DNA of 64,000 nucleotides from assembly GCA_934552825.1 (NCBI GenBank), contig CAKTEQ010000002.1:1-64000 (forward strand). The letters are read 5' to 3'. Both the position numbers and the translations under genes were made by a program. Positions 50,598-58,450 of the stretch are shown here, in pieces. The notes below the pieces were generated by a model. It was not told the DNA's origin, ran no database searches, and worked only from the letters and a program-made list of their open reading frames with translations. The DNA is from an uncultured Oscillospiraceae bacterium (GTDB lineage Bacteria; Bacillota; Clostridia; Oscillospirales; Oscillospiraceae). Numbering within the stretch: the first letter of the stretch is position 1; each line of letters opens with the position of its first letter.

Positions 50598-52343
50598 ATG
50601 GCAAATTTAGTAGCTTCAGCAAAAGAGCAGATAACCGAGATCGTTAAAAAGGCATACTCGAGATGTGTCGCGGACGGTACTCTCCCTGAGGGGGCTGATT
50701 ACGACAGTGTCGTCGAGATCCCTAAGGATACAAAGTTCGGCGACTACGCGACAAACTTCGCCATGATGGGCGCGAAGCATATGCATATGGCACCTCGGAA
50801 AATAGCTGATGCGCTGATAGCTAATATCGATCTTGATAATACATATTTTTCATCCTGCTCAGTTGCCGGCGCCGGGTTTATAAATTTCACCCTCTCCGGC
50901 AAATGGTACCGTGAGGTGCTCGAAAAGGTTGAGCAGGAGGGGGACTCATTTGCCCGCAGTGATATCGGCGGCGGCAAAAAGGTGATGGTCGAATTCGTCT
51001 CTGCCAATCCCACCGGTCCCATGCATATGGGCAACGCCCGCGGCGGCGTACTCGGAGATACTCTCGCAAACGTGCTCGACGCCTGTGGTTATGACGTATG
51101 GCGTGAGTTCTATGTCAATGACGCGGGCAACCAGATCGAAAAATTCGCCCAGTCTATTGAAGCGAGATATTTCCAGATAATCAAGGGAGAAGACGTCGTG
51201 CCTTTCCCTGAGGACGGGTATCACGGCGATGATATCAAGGAGCTTGCCCGGGACTTTTATGAGACTTATGGCGAGAGCTACATGGACAAGTCCGTCGAAG
51301 AGCGCCACGCCGCAATGAGCAAGTTCGGTCTTGAGCGGAATATTCCAAAGATGCAGAAAGACTTGGCTCGATATAAGATCAACTATGATAAGTGGTTCTT
51401 CGAGTCTGAGCTTCACTCCTCGGGTTATGTTGAAGAGACCGTCGCAAAGCTCACAGAGAATGGCTATACCTACGAAAAGGACGGCGCACTGTGGCTCAAA
51501 ACAGCTCAGATACTCCGAGAGAACCAGCTGAAGGTGGGCAAAACTCCTGAAGAAGTCGAAAAGCTCGACCTTAAAGACGACGTACTTCGCCGTGCAAATG
51601 GTTTTTTCACATATTTCGCCGCCGATATCGCCTACCACCGCAATAAGCTGGAAAAGCGCGGGTTTGACAAGGCCATCAACGTCTGGGGTGCTGACCACCA
51701 TGGTCATGTTGCCCGGCTCAAGGGTGCGCTTGACGCACTTGGTCTCAACGGCTCCGAGCGCCTTGATATCGTACTGATGCAGCTTGTCCGCCTCATGCGT
51801 GACGGGGAAGTGGTGCGCATGAGCAAACGCACGGGAAAGGCTATATCCCTGAGTGATCTTCTGGACGAGATCCCTGTTGACGCTGCAAGGTATTTCTTTA
51901 ACGCAAAGCCTGAGTCCCAGATGGACTTTGATATGGGGCTCGCGGTGCGTCAGGACAGCGAGAATCCCGTTTACTACGTCCAGTATGCCCACGCACGTAT
52001 CTGTCGCCTTGTGGACACCCTCGCCCAGGATGGCTATACCGTGAAAAAAACAGCAGATATCGATGTTTCTCTTCTCAACGATGAGCTATCCCTTGACCTC
52101 ATCAAGCAGATATCCATACTTCCGGAGGAAATACGTCTCGCAGCAAGAGATTATGACCCCTCCAGAATTAACCGCTATCTCACGGAGCTTGCAACAAAGT
52201 TCCATAGATTTTACAACGCAAACAAGGTCAGAGGAGAAGAGGATGCTGTCCTCAACGCAAGGCTTAAGCTCGCGGATACAGTAAGAGAAGTTATTCGCAT
52301 CGCTCTGGGAATAATCGACGTTACCGCACCGGAAAAGATGTAA
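50598..52343 (+). CDS. argS: Arginyl-tRNA synthetase
   Basis: A 581 aa class I synthetase. Additional N-terminal domain (about 1-110), HIGH-equivalent in NPTGPMHMGNARGG (about 140), KMSKS-equivalent RMSKRTGKAI (about 400) and the C-terminal DALR anticodon domain. The stop is immediately followed by the convergent spmB stop with no bases between. Confidence 0.96.
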   Translation: MANLVASAKEQITEIVKKAYSRCVADGTLPEGADYDSVVEIPKDTKFGDYATNFAMMGAKHMHMAPRKIADALIANIDLDNTYFSSCSVAGAGFINFTLSGKWYREVLEKVEQEGDSFARSDIGGGKKVMVEFVSANPTGPMHMGNARGGVLGDTLANVLDACGYDVWREFYVNDAGNQIEKFAQSIEARYFQIIKGEDVVPFPEDGYHGDDIKELARDFYETYGESYMDKSVEERHAAMSKFGLERNIPKMQKDLARYKINYDKWFFESELHSSGYVEETVAKLTENGYTYEKDGALWLKTAQILRENQLKVGKTPEEVEKLDLKDDVLRRANGFFTYFAADIAYHRNKLEKRGFDKAINVWGADHHGHVARLKGALDALGLNGSERLDIVLMQLVRLMRDGEVVRMSKRTGKAISLSDLLDEIPVDAARYFFNAKPESQMDFDMGLAVRQDSENPVYYVQYAHARICRLVDTLAQDGYTVKKTADIDVSLLNDELSLDLIKQISILPEEIRLAARDYDPSRINRYLTELATKFHRFYNANKVRGEEDAVLNARLKLADTVREVIRIALGIIDVTAPEKM

Positions 52344-52856
52344 TCACAGGAGCAGCCTCACCGCTGCCGCCGCCGCGATAAAGCCCGTTATATCCGCAAG
52401 GATCGCCGAAAGGATTATTTTCCAGCTGCTTCTGATTTTTGCCGCTCCGAGATAGACAGATATGGCATAAAATGTGGTCTCTGTGGAGCCCATCATAACG
52501 GCGGCGGTCTTACCGACAAGGGAGTCCGGGCCATACTGGATAATTATATCCGTGGCAACCGCCAGCGCGCCGCTTCCGCTGATTGGGCGGATAAGTATAA
52601 GGGGCGCCGTCTCCGGCGGTATACCTACGGCGCCAAGAATAGGGTCGAGCATACGGCACATGCAGTCGTATGCACCTGACGCTCTGAGCGCTCCTACTGC
52701 AAACATCAGCATCAGGAGGGCGGGGAATATACGCATAACTGTTTTTATCCCGTCCCTTGCCCCGGCAACTGCGTATGCATAGGCATCAACGCGCCGCATG
52801 ACCGCAAAAATCAAAACTACCGCGATAAGCAGCGGCAGCAAGTAATCAAAGTTCAT
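52344..52856 (-). CDS. spmB: Spore maturation protein B
   Basis: A 170 aa membrane protein with a nucleoside-recognition ('Gate') fold: LLMLMFAVGALRASGA and IRPISGSGALAVATDII are typical, with STETTFYAISVYLG near the end. With SpmA it is needed for spore-core dehydration. The ATG at 52856 has AGAGAGG upstream and overlaps the end of spmA by 11 bases. Confidence 0.93.
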   Translation of the reverse strand: MNFDYLLPLLIAVVLIFAVMRRVDAYAYAVAGARDGIKTVMRIFPALLMLMFAVGALRASGAYDCMCRMLDPILGAVGIPPETAPLILIRPISGSGALAVATDIIIQYGPDSLVGKTAAVMMGSTETTFYAISVYLGAAKIRSSWKIILSAILADITGFIAAAAAVRLLL

Positions 52857-53424
52857 ATGCGCCTCTCTTTGTGAGGACCCGCACCGCAAATAATCCCACA
52901 AAAAGGGCGAGCAGCGAGCTTATCCATACAGCTGGAAGTATTTCAAAGGGATGCCGGGAACCATTTGCAGCTCTGACTGCGCATATAGTCGTTGGAATAA
53001 GCTGAACAGATGCTGTGTTCATAACGATCAAAGTCGATATCTCACGCGTCTGATAGCTTGACGGACTCTTCATTATGCAGTCAGCAGCTTTTATGCCAAA
53101 GGGTGTGGCGGCGTTGCCTATACCGAGGAAATTTGCCGCGAAATTGCCCGTCAGCGCACCTAATGACTCTTTGTTCCGCACAGAATGTGGGTATAGAAGC
53201 CGGAACAATGGATTGAGCAGCTTTGACAAACCTTTCAGCGCGCCCGTTTTTTCCAATACGGACATTAGCCCGGACCATAAGCAGATCATTCCACAGACCG
53301 ATATACAGAGCTTGACAGCTTCATCAGCACCGCTGAACATACCTGCGGCGAGTGCTTCGGCAGTGCCGCTGTAGAAAGAAAACAGCACAGATATCGCTAT
53401 CATCGCTGTCCAGGTAATCCCCAT
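52846..53424 (-). CDS. spmA: Spore maturation protein A
   Basis: A 192 aa membrane protein of the nucleoside-recognition family: VCGMICLWSGLMSVLEKTG, ALTGNFAANFLGIGNAATPF and TLIVMNTASVQLIPTT are the SpmA hallmarks. The start is ATG at 53424, with only a weak GAG upstream. Cotranscribed with spmB. Confidence 0.92.
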   Translation of the reverse strand: MGITWTAMIAISVLFSFYSGTAEALAAGMFSGADEAVKLCISVCGMICLWSGLMSVLEKTGALKGLSKLLNPLFRLLYPHSVRNKESLGALTGNFAANFLGIGNAATPFGIKAADCIMKSPSSYQTREISTLIVMNTASVQLIPTTICAVRAANGSRHPFEILPAVWISSLLALFVGLFAVRVLTKRGAYEL

Positions 53425-53480
53425 CAAAACTCGTCTTGACCTGCCTTTCGTGAAAAATAGTCATTTTAATTAATTAATCA

Positions 53481-53514
53481 TTGACACAAACAGGGATTAG
53501 AAATATAATCCCTG
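53481..53514 (+). promoter_or_regulatory. Promoter with overlapping palindromic operator, AbrB-type gene
   Basis: TTGACA (53481-53486), 17 bases, TATAAT (53504-53509). A perfect 9 bp inverted repeat, CAGGGATTA (53491-53499) and TAATCCCTG (53506-53514), spans the spacer and -10 box. A dimeric repressor bound there would block RNA polymerase, so autoregulation is plausible. Confidence 0.75.
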
Positions 53515-53546
53515 AGGTATTTTAATTGCGCTAGGAGGTATTTCTG

Positions 53547-53813
53547 ATGAAAGCCACTGGAATTGTAAGAAAAGTTGATGAGCTTGGACGAATCGTCCTG
53601 CCTATCGAACTGAGAAACACGCTGGATATTGCCCCTAAGGACCCAATTGAAATATATGTCGACGGCAACCTGATAATTCTCAGGAAACACCAACCGACGT
53701 GTATCTTCTGTGGCTCCGGAGAGGATATTGTGCGTTATAAAGAGAAGAATGTTTGCGCAAAATGTATTCAGGAATTGGAGGAAAACATTCCGGTACCCAC
53801 GATATGCGAATAA
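53547..53813 (+). CDS. AbrB/SpoVT-type transcription regulator with zinc ribbon
   Basis: An 88 aa regulator. The N-terminal swapped-hairpin AbrB domain (ATGIVRKVDELGRIVLPIEL, residues 3-45) is followed by two CxxC pairs (CIFC and CAKC) that would form a zinc ribbon, an arrangement common in clostridial AbrB proteins. AGGAGG precedes the ATG. It is preceded by a strong promoter with a palindrome. A role in transition-state or sporulation control is likely by family. Confidence 0.92.
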   Translation: MKATGIVRKVDELGRIVLPIELRNTLDIAPKDPIEIYVDGNLIILRKHQPTCIFCGSGEDIVRYKEKNVCAKCIQELEENIPVPTICE

Positions 53814-53837
53814 ACTGTTAACATTTTCTTATATCTA

Positions 53838-53866
53838 TTGCAAAGTTTAGTATTATCGGATATACT
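53838..53866 (+). promoter_or_regulatory. Promoter of yajC
   Basis: TTGCAA (53838-53843), 17 bases, TATACT (53861-53866). Confidence 0.7.
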
Positions 53867-53905
53867 GAACTGGTTATTTGAAAAAAATGGAGGTTCATCA
53901 CTTAT

Positions 53906-54259
53906 ATGGAAAGCTTGACAGCCCTTTTACCGTTTGTTATCATCATTCTCATTTTCTACTTTCTGCTCATTCGTCCGGAAAACAAGAAAAAGAAGGTAAT
54001 AGCCGAAATGCGCTCCAACCTTAAAATCGGCGAGGAAGTAATGACTCTCGGCGGTGTGGTCGGTCGTATTTGCTCCATCGACGGCGACCTGATCACTATT
54101 GAAACAGGTGAGGACAGAGTCCGCATCCAGTTTGACAGGGCCGCTATCTCCAATAAGGGTATGCAGATGCTCACTAACGGCGGCAAAAAGACCAAGGAAC
54201 AGGTCCAGGAACAGCCCAAGGAAACAGATGCTCCTGCTGAGGACAAAACAGAAGAATAA
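53906..54259 (+). CDS. yajC: Preprotein translocase accessory protein YajC
   Basis: A 117 aa protein with one N-terminal helix (LLPFVIIILIFYFLLIRP), then KKKVIAEMRSNLKIGEEVMT and GGVVGRI, the YajC signature. A charged Lys/Glu tail follows. It associates with SecDF. The secDF genes are not in the window. Followed by yrzE-like gene as in Bacillus. Confidence 0.95.
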   Translation: MESLTALLPFVIIILIFYFLLIRPENKKKKVIAEMRSNLKIGEEVMTLGGVVGRICSIDGDLITIETGEDRVRIQFDRAAISNKGMQMLTNGGKKTKEQVQEQPKETDAPAEDKTEE

Positions 54260-54268
54260 GTAATTAAA

Positions 54269-54323
54269 TACACCTCCTGATGAATATGATCCAATGTATC
54301 AGACTTCAGGAGGTGTATTTTTT
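54269..54323 (+). terminator. Hairpin with T-run that also buries the next ribosome binding site
   Basis: TACACCTCCTGA (54269-54280) pairs with TCAGGAGGTGTA (54306-54317), followed by six T. It looks like the yajC terminator, but its right arm contains the AGGAGGTG of the following gene, whose TTG start begins in the T-run. The same hairpin can therefore stop transcription or block translation. Confidence 0.7.
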
Positions 54324-54738
54324 GCCCAAAAACAAAAAAGCAAGACAAACCAGGAATACTGTTGCAGGCTGTATTATGAAGGGAACGATCATTTCTGTTC
54401 TCACCGCGTTGGTGCTGTTCCTGGTACTTTCCGTGCTTATATCAAAGGAACTGCTGCCATATGACAGCCAGCCGGTATTGATGCTCATAGGAACCGCAAT
54501 TGCCTCTTTTGCCGGTGGATTTGGCAGTGCATCAGGAGCACCTGATAAAAAATTTCTCACTGCCTTGGTATCAGCAGTACTTTACACTGGAATTATAGCA
54601 GCGGCGTCCGCGGCAGGGGGGATAAGCCCGGATGAGGGAACCGCAATATGGAAATCACTTCTTGCAGGGATAGTCCCATCGGTAGCCGCCAACACTGTGG
54701 TCGTAAGCAGAAAGCAGAAAAGTAAAAGGAAAGGGTAA
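54322..54738 (+). CDS. YrzE-like (TIGR04086-type) membrane protein
   Basis: A 138 aa membrane protein with about four helices (GTIISVLTALVLFLVLSVLI; LIGTAIASFAGGFGSASGA; LVSAVLYTGIIAAASAAGG; a fourth near the end) and a basic C-terminus. It matches the small membrane family found after yajC in Firmicutes. The start is TTG at 54322, six bases from AGGAGGTG; an upstream ATG at 54280 would run through the hairpin. Function unknown. Confidence 0.8.
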   Translation: MPKNKKARQTRNTVAGCIMKGTIISVLTALVLFLVLSVLISKELLPYDSQPVLMLIGTAIASFAGGFGSASGAPDKKFLTALVSAVLYTGIIAAASAAGGISPDEGTAIWKSLLAGIVPSVAANTVVVSRKQKSKRKG

Positions 54739-54760
54739 GCCTGAAAATACATAACATTTT

Positions 54761-54810
54761 AACCAAAGGCCTGATATTACAGCGCGTAATATCAGGCCTT
54801 TGGTTATTTT
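54761..54810 (+). terminator. Very strong terminator after the yrzE-like gene
   Basis: A perfect 20 bp stem (54761-54780 with 54786-54805), loop AGCGC, followed by ATTTT. A-rich bases on the other side allow bidirectional action. Confidence 0.93.
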
Positions 54811-55036
54811 CACAGGATTGCGTATGTGCCGTCCGCCGAAGTTATTACACATTGTATACTCCAGAATATCAAGACCGCCGCGCGCCTTTACGAAAATATG
54901 GTGGTGCATAAAAAGTTACCTACAATATCTGGTTCAGCATCTCGTTGATGCCATACTTCTCGTCGTGGTCGACATAATGCAGTTGACATAAATAATTGTA
55001 ATAATTAACAAAATTAGTTTTTTTATTGTCGACCGG
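54811..55036. other. Gene-free region before the first recombinase
   Basis: No supported gene. Short frames on both strands have no ribosome binding site and end quickly; a minus-strand stretch reading VDHDEKYGINEMLNQIL before a stop might be a decayed remnant. The last 60 bases are AT-rich promoter sequence. Confidence 0.4.
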
Positions 55037-55065
55037 TTGATAAATTATTGGTTTTGTTTTATATT
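55037..55065 (+). promoter_or_regulatory. Promoter of the first tyrosine recombinase
   Basis: TTGATA (55037-55042), 17 bases, TATATT (55060-55065). Confidence 0.65.
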
Positions 55066-55127
55066 ATTTCTTGTAATTTCCGCATCTGCACGCTGTGCCG
55101 ATGCTATTTTTGTCCGCAGGAGGAGTT

Positions 55128-56006
55128 ATGAAAGACTGTATTTCAAGCTATGCTGATTTTCTTATAACTGAAAAAGAAGCGTCTCGGAATACGGTTGCAT
55201 CATATATCCGGGACGTCAGACAGTTCTGCGATTTTGTAGGCAGTGAAGCGGCGCTGACATGCGCTACTTCATCGGATATTGCGGCTTACGTCAGAAACCT
55301 CGAGGTGAGAGGCAAGTCGGCTGCTACTGTGACCCGGGCGGTGGCCTCCATTAAGTCGTTTTATTCATACTTGGTCACGCAGGGGAATATTCAGGAAAAC
55401 CCGGCAAAATCAGTTGAAACAAAAAAAGTTCAGCGCAGCTTACCGGAAATCCTGACGAGTCGGGAAGTAGAACTGTTTCTCGAACAACCACGTTGCACGG
55501 ATTTCAAAGGATTCAGAGACAAAGCGATGCTTGAACTCCTGTACGCAACCGGGATGAGAGTAACTGAGCTGCTATCTCTCGACTATGGTGATGTTAATTT
55601 CTATGCAAATTTCGTTATTTGCCGTGGCAAAGATAAAACAAGAACTATTCCTATATATCCTGCTGCTGCAAAAGCGCTGAAGGAATATGCCGAGGACATC
55701 CGTCCAAAGATGATAAGCGACCCGTATGAGACTGCATTTTTTGTAAATACAACCGGTGCCCGTATGTCCCGCCAGGGTTTTTGGAAAATAATCAAGCATT
55801 ATCAGCAGACTGCCGGTATCGAAAAGGACATAACCCCTCACACTCTCAGACACTCTTTTGCGGCGCATCTTCTGGAAAACGGCGCCGATCTTCAATCTAT
55901 AAAGGAGATGCTAGGGCACTCCGACATTTCCTCGACCCAGATATACACGCAGGTCGTTAACCAGAAGCTCAAAAAGATCTACAGCAAATCACACCCCAGA
56001 GCATAA
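55128..56006 (+). CDS. xerD: Tyrosine recombinase XerD-like
   Basis: A 292 aa recombinase with an N-terminal SAM-like core-binding domain (about 1-85) and a C-terminal catalytic domain. Arg in LLYATGMRVTELL, HTLRHSFAAHLLENG with H-x-x-R, GHSDISST and the nucleophilic Tyr in QIYTQV are present. GGAGGAG precedes the ATG at 55128. XerC and XerD resolve chromosome dimers at dif; which of the two this is cannot be set firmly, though the length and HSFAAHLL pattern favour XerD. Confidence 0.9.
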   Translation: MKDCISSYADFLITEKEASRNTVASYIRDVRQFCDFVGSEAALTCATSSDIAAYVRNLEVRGKSAATVTRAVASIKSFYSYLVTQGNIQENPAKSVETKKVQRSLPEILTSREVELFLEQPRCTDFKGFRDKAMLELLYATGMRVTELLSLDYGDVNFYANFVICRGKDKTRTIPIYPAAAKALKEYAEDIRPKMISDPYETAFFVNTTGARMSRQGFWKIIKHYQQTAGIEKDITPHTLRHSFAAHLLENGADLQSIKEMLGHSDISSTQIYTQVVNQKLKKIYSKSHPRA

Positions 56007-56044
56007 AAAGTCCGGACAAGGTTCTGATTCTGTCCGGACTTTTT
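56005..56044. terminator. Bidirectional terminator between the two recombinases
   Basis: A 14 bp stem (56005-56018 with 56031-56044) with A and T tracts on opposite sides. The left arm starts in the stop codon of the first recombinase, and the second gene's stop is two bases past the right arm. Confidence 0.9.
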
Positions 56045-56046
56045 CC

Positions 56047-57048
56047 TTATTCCTTTTCCCAATCGTGCTTTACAGTACCAAGGGGATTGGCCTGCGCGGC
56101 GATGCGCAGATTTTCGTTGTCAACGTGGGTATATATCTGTGTCGTGTTTAGGTTTTCGTGTCCGAGAACCTCCTGGAGCGTGCGGACATCCACGCCGTTT
56201 TGGAGCATCAGCGTGGCTGCCGTATGCCTGAGCTTGTGCGCTGAATACTTGCCCGCATCAATTCCGGCGTCGAGCAAATGCTTTTTTATCAGTTTATGTA
56301 CTGCCGCCGTGCTGATCCTGTTGCCCGAGACTGTAATAAACAGTGCCGGCTGCCCGATACTTTCCGGACGTATGGCGAGATAATCGTCAATCGCGTCGCG
56401 GCAGGCGTCATTTATAAATAGGATGCGTTCCTTGTTGCCCTTTCCCAGCACCCTTATCTGATCTTCCTTTATATCACCGAGGTTAAGTCCAACAAGTTCC
56501 GATATTCGCAGCCCGCAGTTAAGAAACAGCGTAAGGATACAGTAATCACGAACGGCATTGCGTCCTCGGACGCTTGAGAGCAGCCTCTTGCTCTCGTCGA
56601 GACTGAGATATCGCGGGAGAGTACGCCTCATTCTGGGCGCGTCGAGGTCCTGTACAGGGTTTTCCTCCATAAGATGCGCCTTATTTACGAGATATTTGTA
56701 AAAAGAGCGTATCGCGGCGATTTTCCTCGCTCTGGAGGTAGCGCTTATGCCGTACTCAGTGTGGGCACTGTTGCCATGTACCGGCCGCTCACGGCTGAGG
56801 TAACTGAGATAATCATATACATCGCTCAGTGTTACGGACCTTATAAGCTCGATATCAACATCGCTTATTTTTATATCTTCTAGGGGCATATCATCAGGCG
56901 TCTTACTTTTGATCATCTTGATATATCTGAAGAAATTGCGCAAGTCAAGATAGTATTCGTTAACCGTAAGAAGAGAATGGCTCTTTATTGTCTCGTGATA
57001 AGATAAGAAATCCCTTAAAACAGGCGGGCAATCACTGTAAGCGGGCAT
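56047..57048 (-). CDS. Second tyrosine recombinase (XerC-like)
   Basis: A 333 aa tyrosine recombinase, longer at the N-terminus than XerD. Catalytic Arg is in LFLNCGLRISELVGL, then HKLRHTAATLMLQNG, GHENLNTTQ and the Tyr in QIYTHV. The ATG at 57048 is eight bases from GGAGG; the ATG at 57054 is only two, so 57048 is preferred. It faces the other recombinase across a shared terminator. It may be the XerC partner or a recombinase for an unlinked element; no att or dif-like site was identified. Confidence 0.9.
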   Translation of the reverse strand: MPAYSDCPPVLRDFLSYHETIKSHSLLTVNEYYLDLRNFFRYIKMIKSKTPDDMPLEDIKISDVDIELIRSVTLSDVYDYLSYLSRERPVHGNSAHTEYGISATSRARKIAAIRSFYKYLVNKAHLMEENPVQDLDAPRMRRTLPRYLSLDESKRLLSSVRGRNAVRDYCILTLFLNCGLRISELVGLNLGDIKEDQIRVLGKGNKERILFINDACRDAIDDYLAIRPESIGQPALFITVSGNRISTAAVHKLIKKHLLDAGIDAGKYSAHKLRHTAATLMLQNGVDVRTLQEVLGHENLNTTQIYTHVDNENLRIAAQANPLGTVKHDWEKE

Positions 57049-57070
57049 ATTCATCGCCTCCCTGTATTAG

Positions 57071-57099
57071 AGAATACTTGATTTTGTTTACCTTTTCAA
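57071..57099 (-). promoter_or_regulatory. Promoter of the second recombinase
   Basis: On the minus strand TTGAAA (57094-57099), 17 bases, TATTCT (57071-57076). Confidence 0.6.
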
Positions 57100-57126
57100 G
57101 GTAATTTAATTAAACTTTCGCCTTGC

Positions 57127-57155
57127 TTTACATTCTTTCGATAATTGGTTATAAT
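57127..57155 (+). promoter_or_regulatory. Promoter of the phosphatidyltransferase-VTT fusion gene
   Basis: TTTACA (57127-57132), 17 bases, TATAAT (57150-57155). Confidence 0.7.
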
Positions 57156-57205
57156 TACCCTGCAAACCACAGTGTGATATATAAGTTGCATATAAGAAGG
57201 TGAGG

Positions 57206-58444
57206 ATGACGGAGAAGAATAATTCAGAAAACAGAATACTCACAGTGCCAAATCTTCTGAGCGTTATCAGACTGCTGCTTGTTCCTGTATTCATATGGCT
57301 TTATAACTTCCGCGGTATGTACTACGCAGCCTTCGCCGTTGTCCTGTTTTCGTCCATAACAGATATGCTGGACGGATATATTGCCCGGCACTGCAACATG
57401 ATATCCTCCTTGGGGAAAGCTCTCGACCCGATCGCGGACAAGCTCACCCAGGGCATTGTGCTCATCAGTCTTGGGCTCAGATACCGGCAGATATTTCTCC
57501 TTGTAGGTCTTTTCGCTGTAAAGGAGATCCTCATGGCAGTGCTCGGCAGCATCGCCATAAAAAAATGCAGCTTTGTACCCAGTGCAAGATGGTACGGCAA
57601 GGTGTGCACCATAATTCTGGATATTTCAGTCCTCGCGCTGCTGGTGTTTCCATACATCAGCGAAGCGGCGGTGGATATTATAATCGGTATTTGCGCGGGT
57701 GCCTGCATTTTTTCAGCTGTTATGTACTGCATTTACTATGCGGGCGTGTACCGCGGTGAAGAGCTCCGTGAGAAAAAAACGTTTAATTTCAGCAAGCTGA
57801 CAAATATCGTAATGGTTATCACAATAGCCGCATTTATTGTTCTGTGCATCGTCTTCCGTGACGAAATCACGGCTGAAGCCATTCTCAGCTATACGCCAGA
57901 AAACGAGTTCCTTGCTGCGGTCTTTATGCTCGTGCTGTTCGCGCTCAAGAGTCTCAGCGTCGTTATATACATCGGCGTGCTATATATCGCATGCGGCATG
58001 ATATTCCCCCTATGGGAGGCAATAATGTTAAGCACGATAGGCACAGCGATAACCGTTGCCATACCGTATATCCTGGGGAAAAAGTTCGGTACTGATACCG
58101 TTGACCGCTTTGCGGCAGAGCATAAAAAGCTCGGGCAGCTGAGGGCGCTCAGGCAGAAGAACGATTTCTTTTTCTCCCTTATACTGCGGCTGCTGAGCAT
58201 ACTGCCCTGTGATATCATCAGCTATTACTGCGGCGCAGTTAATATGGAGGCAGGGAAGTATATGCTCAGCTGCATTCTTGGCTTTATGCCGCAGATAATC
58301 CTTTTTGCTCTCATGGGCGACAGCATACGGAATATTCATTCTCCTCAGTTTCTCATTTCGCTGGGGATAACTGTGCTGCTCATAATCGTCTCACTGCTGG
58401 TCTTTATTCTCTATTCAAATCACCATAAAAAGAAAAATACTTAG
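57206..58444 (+). CDS. Fusion of CDP-alcohol phosphatidyltransferase and VTT (DedA/TVP38-like) domains
   Basis: A 412 aa integral membrane protein. Residues about 10-190 are a CDP-alcohol phosphatidyltransferase of PgsA type, with the full motif D-G-x2-A-R-x8-G-x3-D-x3-D in DMLDGYIARHCN and GKALDPIADKL. After a linker helix, residues about 235-405 form a VTT/SNARE-associated domain: GMIFPLWEAIMLSTIGTAIT, IPYILGKKFG and LRLLSILPCDIISYYCGA, as in TVP38/TMEM64 proteins. DedA/VTT proteins are linked to lipid-carrier or phospholipid flipping. The head group cannot be told (glycerol phosphate most common). AAGG lies six bases before the ATG. A second acetyltransferase gene follows 6 bases later. 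Confidence 0.85.
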   Translation: MTEKNNSENRILTVPNLLSVIRLLLVPVFIWLYNFRGMYYAAFAVVLFSSITDMLDGYIARHCNMISSLGKALDPIADKLTQGIVLISLGLRYRQIFLLVGLFAVKEILMAVLGSIAIKKCSFVPSARWYGKVCTIILDISVLALLVFPYISEAAVDIIIGICAGACIFSAVMYCIYYAGVYRGEELREKKTFNFSKLTNIVMVITIAAFIVLCIVFRDEITAEAILSYTPENEFLAAVFMLVLFALKSLSVVIYIGVLYIACGMIFPLWEAIMLSTIGTAITVAIPYILGKKFGTDTVDRFAAEHKKLGQLRALRQKNDFFFSLILRLLSILPCDIISYYCGAVNMEAGKYMLSCILGFMPQIILFALMGDSIRNIHSPQFLISLGITVLLIIVSLLVFILYSNHHKKKNT

Positions 58445-58450
58445 GAGACA

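Noticed and set aside
54655..54909. A minus-strand frame of 84 codons through the yrzE-like gene end and its terminator
   Set aside because: It crosses a perfect 20 bp terminator stem and is mostly antisense to the membrane gene.
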